Shown here in pieces: positions 17,384 through 24,940 of a stretch of DNA of 64,000 bases. The stretch is taken from assembly GCA_963668545.1 (NCBI GenBank), contig OY764868.1, forward strand, positions 3,720,001-3,784,000, given 5' to 3'. Source of the stretch: G963662265 sp963668545. Its GTDB lineage: Bacteria > Spirochaetota > Spirochaetia > CADAEX01. The notes beneath the pieces are model-generated. The model ran no database searches. It was not told the origin of the DNA and saw nothing but the letters and a program-made list of their open reading frames with translations. A program made the translations under genes and the position numbers. The first letter of the stretch is position 1; each line of letters opens with the position of its first letter.

Positions 17384-18260
17384 ACTGAAATCTTTTATCA
17401 CAGTTGCAAAGCTTAAAAATTTCCGAAAAGCATCAGAAGAGCTGTATTTTTCACAGCCTGCAATAAGCGCCCAGATAAAGGAACTTGAAAACTACTATAA
17501 TGTTGAGCTTTTTGAAAGGACAGGGAAGAAAATCAAGCTTACTGAAGCAGCGGAACTCCTTCTTCCATATGCCGAAGATCTTGTTACCAAGTTTGAAGAG
17601 TCCCGTTATTATGTTCAGAATGCTTTTCAGAAAAGCAAGGGGAGGATAAAACTGGGAACAAGTGTTCTTCCTGGTGTGTATTACCTTCCCTCTGTCCTTG
17701 CCGGTTTCAGGGCTGATTTTCCTGATATAAAAATAGACCTTCAGGTTAATTTTTCATCTGAAATAGAAAAAGCTGTTCTTGATAATCTTCTTCACGTGGG
17801 CCTTGTCGGTTCACCTGAGGGTGTTGTATTTAACGGGAATATTGAAAATATTATTCTTCTCAAGGACCAGCTTGTCGCATGCATCGGCAGGGACCACAGG
17901 CTTTATAACTCTGAGTATGTCACTATCGAGGAAATTGCCGGGGAAGACCTTATTCTGCCCGGAAAAAACACCTTTACCCGGAAAGTGCTCGAGGATGAGA
18001 TAAAGCGGAAAGGTCTCAGATATTCTGTTACCTATGAAATCGCCAATAATGAAATGATAAAGAAAATGGTCGGGAATAATCTGGGGATTTCTGTGCTCTG
18101 CTCGTCTATGATTGAAGAGGGGAAGGAGGTCAGAGCTGTTCCCATAAAAGATCTGAAATCTCACCGCCATATAGATCTTATCTACAGAAAAGACAGGAAA
18201 ATTTCTCCCCCTCTTCAGAGTTTTATTGATTATACTGTTCAGGCTTCAAGGAATTCCTGA
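17370..18260 (+). CDS. LysR-family transcriptional regulator
   Basis: The N-terminal winged helix (MDLIKLKSFITVAKLKNF, then LYFSQPAISAQIKELEN) and the periplasmic-binding-like effector domain define a LysR regulator of 296 residues. It overlaps the YihY gene by 14 bp and so is co-transcribed with it. It converges with the PPX/Prune-type gene and overlaps its 3' end by 22 bp. The effector is not identifiable, and there is no divergent target, which is unusual for LysR genes. Confidence 0.87.
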   Translation: MDLIKLKSFITVAKLKNFRKASEELYFSQPAISAQIKELENYYNVELFERTGKKIKLTEAAELLLPYAEDLVTKFEESRYYVQNAFQKSKGRIKLGTSVLPGVYYLPSVLAGFRADFPDIKIDLQVNFSSEIEKAVLDNLLHVGLVGSPEGVVFNGNIENIILLKDQLVACIGRDHRLYNSEYVTIEEIAGEDLILPGKNTFTRKVLEDEIKRKGLRYSVTYEIANNEMIKKMVGNNLGISVLCSSMIEEGKEVRAVPIKDLKSHRHIDLIYRKDRKISPPLQSFIDYTVQASRNS

Positions 18261-19321
18261 ATTACAGGCTGAAGCTTTTTCCTTGAATACGCAGCATTTT
18301 TCTGGGCAAAGATATCCATCCTGCTGCTGTCCGGGTTTGAGATCCCTCTTATTGCTTCAAGCTGAAGATCGTTGTCCTGCATGCAGCCAGTTATATTCTT
18401 TCTCAGGGCTTCGTCCTCAGAAAAAAGGATCAGCTCCCTTGTGAATACCGGTTCGGTATATGCAATCATTATAAAGAGAATATCAAGGTTTCTGCTTCTG
18501 CAGTAATCTGCTGTGTTTTCCGAAATCCTGCTGTCCTTTGCCAGCCATTTTTCTGAAGGGAGAAGTGCAGAACTGAATCCGCATTTTTTCCCTCCCATTA
18601 CCCATTCCTTGTAATCCTTCCTCAAGAGGTCTCTTGTAGAGAGAGAGGATGTATTGAATTTTTCAAACTGGAGTTTTTCAAAAAGTTTTTCCCTGTCAAG
18701 GCTGAAAGTCTTCAGAAGGTATTCAGTCACCTTTACATCCTTGTCTGTCGTCCTTTTCGCATCAGGGTTGAAGTTGACAGTATCAAGAAGAATTGTTCCA
18801 GCCATAAGCTGGGCAGTTTTTTCATCAAAAAGCGATTTGCTGTTTTCAAGAATTTTTTCAGAAACAAGCGTAGCTGCAGAACCGACCGGTTCAATAGTTG
18901 TTATTGAACTGTCATAGATCCCCTCGTCTTTGTGGTGGTCTATAACTTCTATTACCCTGTCTGAATAGCTGCTGAATCCTGATGAAATCCTGTTATGGTC
19001 CACAAGGATAATGCTGAGTTTTCCCGATCTGGCAATTTCATCTATATTTATTTCATCTGCAAAAATAAGATTTTCTGTTTCGATTTCCGCTTCAGAGAAA
19101 AGATATACTGCTTCTGTTCTGAGTTTGAAATCCTCCTTGGGTATATTGATAAGGGGCAGATATATGCTGTTGTCATCTTTATTCCTGGACTGCAGAAAAT
19201 ATGCATAGACAACTGATGATGCCATTGAGTCAAGGTCGGCAGCTTCATTACCCATTACAAAACATACATTTTCTTTTTTATTAAGACTGAATTTCGAATC
19301 AAATAAAAAATGGTTTAACAT
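18239..19321 (-). CDS. DHH-family phosphatase, PPX1/Prune-like exopolyphosphatase
   Basis: The 360-residue protein has the DHH-family motifs GNEAADLDS (residues 24-32, with N25, D29 and D31), VDHN (107-110) and IDHHKDEG (127-134). LLDTVNF follows further on. The GNE.AD.DS form is that of yeast PPX1 and animal Prune, not RecJ. These enzymes hydrolyse inorganic polyphosphate or pyrophosphate in the cytoplasm with divalent metals. A perfect GGAGGA four bases before ATG at 19321 sets the start. A manganese-dependent pyrophosphatase function is the main alternative. Confidence 0.78.
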   Translation of the reverse strand: MLNHFLFDSKFSLNKKENVCFVMGNEAADLDSMASSVVYAYFLQSRNKDDNSIYLPLINIPKEDFKLRTEAVYLFSEAEIETENLIFADEINIDEIARSGKLSIILVDHNRISSGFSSYSDRVIEVIDHHKDEGIYDSSITTIEPVGSAATLVSEKILENSKSLFDEKTAQLMAGTILLDTVNFNPDAKRTTDKDVKVTEYLLKTFSLDREKLFEKLQFEKFNTSSLSTRDLLRKDYKEWVMGGKKCGFSSALLPSEKWLAKDSRISENTADYCRSRNLDILFIMIAYTEPVFTRELILFSEDEALRKNITGCMQDNDLQLEAIRGISNPDSSRMDIFAQKNAAYSRKKLQPVIQEFLEA

Positions 19322-19390
19322 TTTGTCCTCCATAAAGAATAAGGATATCCCAACTGGAGAAAAAATCAATAAAGAGATAAGGATTTATCG

Positions 19391-19427
19391 ATTCAAATTT
19401 GCTATCAACCTGATAGCTTATTTGAAT
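19391..19427. promoter_or_regulatory. 37-bp nested palindrome, probable operator
   Basis: Arms ATTCAAATTTGCTATCA (19391-19407) and TGATAGCTTATTTGAAT (19411-19427) match at 15 of 17 positions around ACC. The inner GCTATCA/TGATAGC and outer ATTCAAAT/ATTTGAAT parts are each perfect. It lies between the divergent phosphatase and CYTH-like/tct genes. A -10-like TATACT follows at 19452-19457. Confidence 0.6.
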
Positions 19428-19545
19428 TGGATATTCTGTATCTTTCTCCGTTATACTTTATTCACAAAGGATACTGGCGTAATGGACCCTGACAGGGGAT
19501 TCATTCCCGGGTGAAATCAGTAATGAAAATACAGGAGGTTTTATT

Positions 19546-20130
19546 ATGGGCGAGATAATTCCCAGATGGGAGTGGCGCCATTTTGCAAAGGAGATCAAAC
19601 TTGATATTGATCTTTCAGAATATGAGAAAACACGTCATGTCGAGAGTACAGAGATGTATATTCCTTCTACAGTTGTAGACGAAAACCCTAAATTCCGTGA
19701 CAACAAGATGGATGTCAAGTCTCTCCAGAGGGTGGACAGGGACGGCCTTGAGCAGTGGAAACCTGTTATAAAAGTGGAATTCCCGCTTCCTGTTTCCGAG
19801 ATGGAGAAGGTATATGAGATATACAGACTTTCCATGCCTTCCTTTAAATCTGATCCTGTTCCGTTTGAGGAGTTTCTTGAAGAGGCAAAGGAAAACCCGA
19901 GACTTCTTCCTGTCGAAGTTGTAAAGGTAAGAGACCTTTATGATGTTGACGGCTGCATAGTGGAATATGCAACTGTGACAATAGACGGGAAAAAATATGT
20001 AACAGTAGCTGCAGAAGACCCTGATACAGAGCTTGTAAAGAAAACTGTCAAAAAGCTTGGACTCTGGGGAAGGGAAAACATAAACTATGTTAGGGCTATA
20101 AAAGATTCTGTTAAAGGTAATTTAAAATAG
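19546..20130 (+). CDS. CYTH-like (triphosphate tunnel fold) protein
   Basis: This is a 194-residue soluble protein. The opening RWEWRHF, the VESTEMYIPS strand, MDVKSLQRVDRDGLEQWKPV, and the later KVRDLYDVDGCIVEYATVTI with a closing KKLGLWGRENINYVRAIK recall a divergent CYTH/triphosphate-tunnel protein family. The canonical ExExK is not intact (EWEWR), so catalytic activity is uncertain. A GGAGG precedes the ATG. It lies 10 bp before tctC in the same operon and opposite a polyphosphatase-like gene. A link to polyphosphate or nucleotide sensing is possible but unproven. Confidence 0.5.
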   Translation: MGEIIPRWEWRHFAKEIKLDIDLSEYEKTRHVESTEMYIPSTVVDENPKFRDNKMDVKSLQRVDRDGLEQWKPVIKVEFPLPVSEMEKVYEIYRLSMPSFKSDPVPFEEFLEEAKENPRLLPVEVVKVRDLYDVDGCIVEYATVTIDGKKYVTVAAEDPDTELVKKTVKKLGLWGRENINYVRAIKDSVKGNLK

Positions 20131-20140
20131 GGGGATAATA

Positions 20141-21082
20141 ATGAAAAAAATCTTGATTTTAATGCTGGTTCTGGTAACTGCATCTGTTTTTGCAGGGGGA
20201 AAGAAGGAAGCTGCTGCAAGTTTTCCTGAAAAACCAATAAAACTGGTTGTATATCTTGCTCCGGGCGGGGCAGGTGATATTCTTGCCAGAAAGTTTACTG
20301 ATATTGCAAGCAAGTACACAGATGCTACTTTTGTAGTTGAAAACAAACCGGGAGCAGGCGGTATTGTTGCCATGGAATATGTTGCAACTACAAAACCTGA
20401 CGGCTATACACTTATGTATATGACAAAATCAAATATCTCAAAGCTTGTCGAAACCAACTCGGAACTTGATCCGATGACTTTTGACTGGATATCACTTCTT
20501 CAGATTGACCCTGAATGTGTAATTACAAACAATAAAACTGATGTTGTAACATGGGAAGATGTTGTAAGAGATGCAAAAGCCAAGAACGGAAACCAGCTCT
20601 GGCTGGGACCTGCAGCAGGAGGTCTTGACCATGTAACTGCACAGGCAATATGGAAAAAAGCTGGAATCAAGGCTAAATGGGTACCATTTGAAAGCGGAGG
20701 AAAGGCCAAGGCTGCTCTTCTAGGAAAACAGGGTGCTACATATACCGGAAATCCCGGGGAAATTATCGGTAAGCCGGATTTTTCTATTGCTGCTATCTGC
20801 AATGACAAGAGACTTCCCCAGTTTCCCGATGTTCCGACTTTCAAGGAACTTGGTCTTGACGGACTTGAAAACGAGATCATGTGGAGAGGCTTTGCTGTAA
20901 AAGCCGGAACACCTGATAATATCATTGCATGGTACGATGATCTTTTTGAAAAGGTTACAAATGATCCTGACTGGAAAGCTACATATGAGCCCCAGGGCAA
21001 TGTGCTTGTTCATAAAACAAGGGATGAATTCAACAAGCTTGTTCAGGAAGATTATGCTGCATACAAGGCAGCTGCAAAGTAA
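20141..21082 (+). CDS. tctC: Tripartite tricarboxylate transporter substrate-binding protein
   Basis: This is a periplasmic binding protein of the TctC/Bug family, 313 residues with a signal peptide ending near ASVFAGG. Family marks are KPIKLVVYLAPGGAGDILAR, VENKPGAGG and the second-lobe LPQFPDVPTFKELGL. The family binds carboxylates such as citrate, nicotinate or amino acids; the ligand is not readable here. It is the first transporter gene of tctCBA, and a hairpin after it may raise its level over the membrane subunits. Confidence 0.88.
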   Translation: MKKILILMLVLVTASVFAGGKKEAAASFPEKPIKLVVYLAPGGAGDILARKFTDIASKYTDATFVVENKPGAGGIVAMEYVATTKPDGYTLMYMTKSNISKLVETNSELDPMTFDWISLLQIDPECVITNNKTDVVTWEDVVRDAKAKNGNQLWLGPAAGGLDHVTAQAIWKKAGIKAKWVPFESGGKAKAALLGKQGATYTGNPGEIIGKPDFSIAAICNDKRLPQFPDVPTFKELGLDGLENEIMWRGFAVKAGTPDNIIAWYDDLFEKVTNDPDWKATYEPQGNVLVHKTRDEFNKLVQEDYAAYKAAAK

Positions 21083-21100
21083 CAGACAGTTGACTGGTTC

Positions 21101-21127
21101 AGGCACCTCCGGTATACGGGGGTGCTT
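21101..21127 (+). repeat. Intercistronic hairpin between tctC and tctB
   Basis: AGGCACCTCCG (21101-21111) pairs with CGGGGGTGCTT (21117-21127) around GTATA, with two G-U pairs. It has no T-run, so it is more likely an mRNA processing or stability element than a full terminator. Confidence 0.6.
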
Positions 21128-21167
21128 ATATGTAATGGACCGGTCTTGATATTTGGCAGGAATAATA

Positions 21168-21734
21168 ATGGAAATAATAAAATACCTGGGAAAAGGATCC
21201 GGATTATGGATCCTGGTTATATGTATGGCTGCAGTTCTTGCTGCTGCCGGATTTATGATTAACAGATCTAAGCTCAAGAGTTATACAGGGAGAATAATTA
21301 TACCCCTGTTTCTTATTGAGACAGCATTTGTCTTCGGAATTATGGTGCTTGGTTTTCCCAGGGCTACTACCGATGAGGTAGGCCCCGGAGTTGTACCCGG
21401 CCTCTGGATAACAGGCATCCTCCTTCTTTCAGTTTTTCTACTGGCTAAAGGACTTCTTGGAAAGGAAGAGGCTGATCCTGAGTGGGGAAGAACTGAAAAA
21501 GTTCTTGTTTTTATATGTATGACAATACTTTATCTTATTGTAATGCAGATAATAGGTTATACAGTTTCAACTCTTGCCTATCTGATCGGAGGTATGATGT
21601 ATCTTACCTACAGAAACTGGAAAGTTATGATAACAATATCAGTAGGATGGGTTGTCTTTTCATACCTTATATTTTTTAAACTACTCTATGTCCCTCTTCC
21701 GAAAGGGATACTGATTGAATGGATATTCGGATAA
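21168..21734 (+). CDS. tctB: Tripartite tricarboxylate transporter small membrane subunit
   Basis: The 188-residue protein has four predicted membrane helices, as expected for TctB, with GFPRATTDEVGPGVVPGLW between helices two and three. The ATG at 21168 follows CAGGAA. It is flanked by tctC and tctA, and its gene order matches known tct operons. Confidence 0.85.
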   Translation: MEIIKYLGKGSGLWILVICMAAVLAAAGFMINRSKLKSYTGRIIIPLFLIETAFVFGIMVLGFPRATTDEVGPGVVPGLWITGILLLSVFLLAKGLLGKEEADPEWGRTEKVLVFICMTILYLIVMQIIGYTVSTLAYLIGGMMYLTYRNWKVMITISVGWVVFSYLIFFKLLYVPLPKGILIEWIFG

Positions 21735-21746
21735 GGAGCTTTATTT

Positions 21747-23237
21747 ATGGAATTACTAGCTAATCTTTTTCAGGGTTTCGGATATCTTGTCGGTGTCCAG
21801 CCTGTTGTGGCAATAGTAGTCGGAGTAATTCTCGGCATACTTGCAGGTGCAATGCCCGGACTTTCACCTTCGATGGGAGTTGCGCTTCTTGTACCTTTTA
21901 CATACAAGCTTTCTCCCCAGGTGGCATTGATTCTTCTTGTTTCAATATATATAGCTGCAAACTACGGGGGATCAATCACTGCAGTAACAATAAATACTCC
22001 GGGGACACCTTCAGCTGTTGTAACCTCTTTTGACGGATATCCCCTGACTCTGCAGGGAAAAGCAGGGGTGGGACTGGGTACTTCGCTTGTAGCTTCAACT
22101 CTTGGCGGTATTATAGGAACAATAATCCTTATCTTTTTCTCTGTTCCCCTTGCCCGCCTTGCTGTAAAGCTACATCCGGCAGAATATTTTGCTCTTGCAG
22201 TTTTCGGCCTCACCACTGTTGCTTCTCTCGGGGGAAAAAACTGGGCAAAAGCCTTTGTAGCCGCCATGCTCGGCCTCCTTATAAATACAATCGGCCTTGA
22301 TCCGATATCAGGTGTTAAACGATTCACATTCGGCACATACCGCCTTTTTGACGGATTCTCACTGATCCCCGCCCTGATCGGGCTTTTCGCTCTCAGTGAA
22401 GTCTTTTTAAGGATAGAGGAATACAAGCTTGAAAAAGGAATGGAGGCAAAATTTGAAAAGACACACTGGCCGACTTTTATTGAATACTGGAAAATGAAAC
22501 TTACTATTATCAGGTCTTCTGTTCTGGGGACTCTTATAGGTATTTTTCCGGGCGCAGGTGCAACAATAGCAGCATTCCTGTCATATGACCTTGCGAAGAA
22601 ATCAAGCAAGGATCCTGACAGTTTCGGAAAAGGAAACCCTAACGGGGTCGCTGCTGCAGAAGCTGCAAACTCAAGTTCTGTAGGGGGGGCTCTGGTACCT
22701 CTTCTGGCTCTCGGTATTCCGGGCAGTGCAACAACTGCAGTTCTTGTTGGGGCCCTTATGATTCATGATCTTGTTCCCGGACCTCTTCTTTTTGTTGAAA
22801 GACCTGATATTATCTATTCCCTTTTTGCATCACTTCTGATTGCAAACATAGTCATGCTTGCTCTCGGAATGTTCGGTTCAAGGCTGTGGATCAAGGTAAC
22901 AGTTATTCCAAAAAAGATCCTTCTTCCATGCATCCTTGCAATATCAATAATAGGGAGCTTTGCTGTCCAGTATTCATTCTTTGATGTTGCAACCTGCATA
23001 GGTTTCGGAATAGCAGGCTGGATTCTTAAAAAATACGGCTTTCCGGGAGCTCCGATTGTTCTGGGTATGGTTCTTGGAAAACTTGCAGAAACAAACTTCA
23101 GAAGGGCAGTTATAATGGGAGGGTACAATGTGTTCTTTACCCGCCCTGTAAGTCTCCTTCTTCTTCTTACAGCCCTCCTCTCTTTCGGAGTACCACTCTA
23201 TCAGAGCTGGAGAGATGAAAAGAAGAAAAAAGCATAA
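21747..23237 (+). CDS. tctA: Tripartite tricarboxylate transporter large membrane subunit
   Basis: This 496-residue channel subunit has about twelve helices and the TctA signatures GILAGAMPGLSPSMGVALL and INTPGTPSAVVTSFDGYPL. It couples cation flux to solute uptake with TctB and TctC. AAGGAG precedes the ATG. A strong terminator follows its stop codon. Substrate specificity is set by TctC. Confidence 0.9.
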   Translation: MELLANLFQGFGYLVGVQPVVAIVVGVILGILAGAMPGLSPSMGVALLVPFTYKLSPQVALILLVSIYIAANYGGSITAVTINTPGTPSAVVTSFDGYPLTLQGKAGVGLGTSLVASTLGGIIGTIILIFFSVPLARLAVKLHPAEYFALAVFGLTTVASLGGKNWAKAFVAAMLGLLINTIGLDPISGVKRFTFGTYRLFDGFSLIPALIGLFALSEVFLRIEEYKLEKGMEAKFEKTHWPTFIEYWKMKLTIIRSSVLGTLIGIFPGAGATIAAFLSYDLAKKSSKDPDSFGKGNPNGVAAAEAANSSSVGGALVPLLALGIPGSATTAVLVGALMIHDLVPGPLLFVERPDIIYSLFASLLIANIVMLALGMFGSRLWIKVTVIPKKILLPCILAISIIGSFAVQYSFFDVATCIGFGIAGWILKKYGFPGAPIVLGMVLGKLAETNFRRAVIMGGYNVFFTRPVSLLLLLTALLSFGVPLYQSWRDEKKKKA

Positions 23238-23259
23238 ATAATTTTTCTCCTCAATACTG

Positions 23260-23296
23260 ATGCTCATGCAGGATTTTCCTGTATGGGCATTTTTTC
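23260..23296 (+). terminator. Rho-independent terminator of the tct operon
   Basis: ATGCTCATGCAGG (23260-23272) pairs with CCTGTATGGGCAT (23278-23290) over 13 bp with two G-U pairs, followed by TTTTTT. It also argues against a translation start at 23260 for the next gene. Confidence 0.88.
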
Positions 23297-23379
23297 TCCT
23301 TCATTATCTTTACAGAATTATTTATCTGTTTAATGTAAATAAATTTGCAATTGCCTGTTTAATAAATAAACTTTGTATA

Positions 23380-24075
23380 ATGAAAAGTTATGTTGAAAAA
23401 GTAATTATCCTGTTATCTGACAGGAAAGGATTTTTTGCAATATCTGTACTGTATCTTCTTTCCGCATCTGTTGTTTTTTATGCCGTTATTCTTCTTCTTG
23501 ATGCCTCAGGCGGATTTTTAAGAATTATCTCCGGGACAGTTTTTCTGATGGCAAGGATAGCTTTGAGGTTTTTCATCCTTCTAGCATTTAAAACCCTTCC
23601 TTTTATTCTTCCCCCTGTTATTCTGTATCTTGCAGCCTCTTTTCTTGTTAAAAGACGATATCTCAGATATTATGTTTTCCTTATTCTCTTTTCAGGATAT
23701 ATAATCTGGTTCATTAAGTTTATCACAAGGACAGATCTTTTTATTGTGGGGTACATACTTGAACTTCCAGAAATATTTACCGCCCTGATTCAGATTTATA
23801 TCTTTGCTGCGCTGATAATTCCTGACATCCTTGTAAATTTCCTTGCTTCGGTTTTTTTCCTGTTCAAAAGCTTTCTTGTTTTTGTACTGCCTGATCTTCC
23901 CCTGCGGTTTGATGATTTCGGAATGATAGCAGCCCTGTTTATATTTACCTTTTTGTTTTTAAATAATATTGTCTTCATTGTAAAAAAAGGGGGCAGGGTA
24001 CTTCAGGGGATCAATTTCCCCTCTTCTGTCTCCCGGAAAACAGGGGGAAGAGGCGGAGATGCAGGAAAAAAATGA
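23380..24075 (+). CDS. Polytopic membrane protein of unknown function
   Basis: The 231-residue product has about six hydrophobic helices and a basic C-terminal tail (RKTGGRGGDAGKK). I do not recognise the family. I start it at ATG 23380, because a longer upstream frame runs into the tct terminator. A -10-like TATAAT overlaps this ATG, so the start remains uncertain, and no clear ribosome site is visible. Its end overlaps the DMT transporter by 17 bp, which implies translational coupling. Confidence 0.5.
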   Translation: MKSYVEKVIILLSDRKGFFAISVLYLLSASVVFYAVILLLDASGGFLRIISGTVFLMARIALRFFILLAFKTLPFILPPVILYLAASFLVKRRYLRYYVFLILFSGYIIWFIKFITRTDLFIVGYILELPEIFTALIQIYIFAALIIPDILVNFLASVFFLFKSFLVFVLPDLPLRFDDFGMIAALFIFTFLFLNNIVFIVKKGGRVLQGINFPSSVSRKTGGRGGDAGKK

Positions 24076-24940
24076 AACAAGGTCAAAAGGGCTGATCCTC
24101 TCTTTCAGCGGAATACTGCTGATGAGTTTTGATTCTCTTCTGATAAGGCTTGCATCTGTACCTGCCTGGGATGTTGCATTTTTCAGAGGATTTTTTATTT
24201 TCCTCATACTTGGTTTGTTGTTTTTACGAAACAACAAAGGGAAATCCCTGAAGATTATTAAGGAGGGGGGTGTCCCCCTCTGGTTTTCAGGCTCTCTCTG
24301 GGGCCTGAGCGGGTTTTTCTTTGTTCTGGGGGTCAAAATGACTCTGGCTGCAAATGCCCTTGTTTTCCTGAGCCTTTCTCCTGTTTTTGCTGCTGTAATG
24401 AGTTACTTTATGCTGCGGGAAATAATCCCTGTGAGAACTTTTGCAGCTGTAGCTGTTTCTCTTGCAGGTGTTGCTGTTATTGTTGCCGGGGACCTTGGAT
24501 CCGGGAATATGGCAGGTAATATTTTTGCCCTTCTTGCCCCTTTCTGCCTTGCACTCAATCTGACCCTGCTGAGGAAGCATCCGGATATAAGCAGAACTGC
24601 TTCTGTGGTTATAGGGGGTGCTGCAACCGCGCTTATAGCCCTTCCCCCGGCATCCCCTTTTTCAGTCCCTGCCGGATCCCTTTTTTATCTTGCACTGCTC
24701 GGACTTGCTGTAATACCTTTTTCACAGCTTCTCCTCTCGCACGGTACAAGGTATCTCCCGTCACCTGAAGTGGGACTTGTCATGATGAATGAAACCTGGC
24801 TCGGTGCGGTCTGGATATGGGTTTTTATCGGTGAAATTCCCCCATCCAGTACTTTTACGGGAGGGGGGATGATTCTTTCTGCAATGGCTTTAAATTCACT
24901 GCTGTCAATGCGTAAAAGGGGGTTGAAGTCAGTAAATTGA
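24059..24940 (+). CDS. DMT/EamA-family transporter
   Basis: The 293-residue protein has two EamA repeats of about five helices each. Signature stretches are FFRGFFIFLILGLLFL, ALVFLSLSPVFAAVMSYFML and, in the second half, EVGLVMMNETWLGAVWIW. These carriers export or take up metabolites. It overlaps the preceding membrane gene and, by 12 bp, the 3' end of the convergent SpoIID gene. Confidence 0.82.
   Translation: MQEKNETRSKGLILSFSGILLMSFDSLLIRLASVPAWDVAFFRGFFIFLILGLLFLRNNKGKSLKIIKEGGVPLWFSGSLWGLSGFFFVLGVKMTLAANALVFLSLSPVFAAVMSYFMLREIIPVRTFAAVAVSLAGVAVIVAGDLGSGNMAGNIFALLAPFCLALNLTLLRKHPDISRTASVVIGGAATALIALPPASPFSVPAGSLFYLALLGLAVIPFSQLLLSHGTRYLPSPEVGLVMMNETWLGAVWIWVFIGEIPPSSTFTGGGMILSAMALNSLLSMRKRGLKSVN

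Noticed and set aside
23260..23379. Longer N-terminus for the membrane protein
   Set aside because: The extra codons are the stem of the tct terminator.
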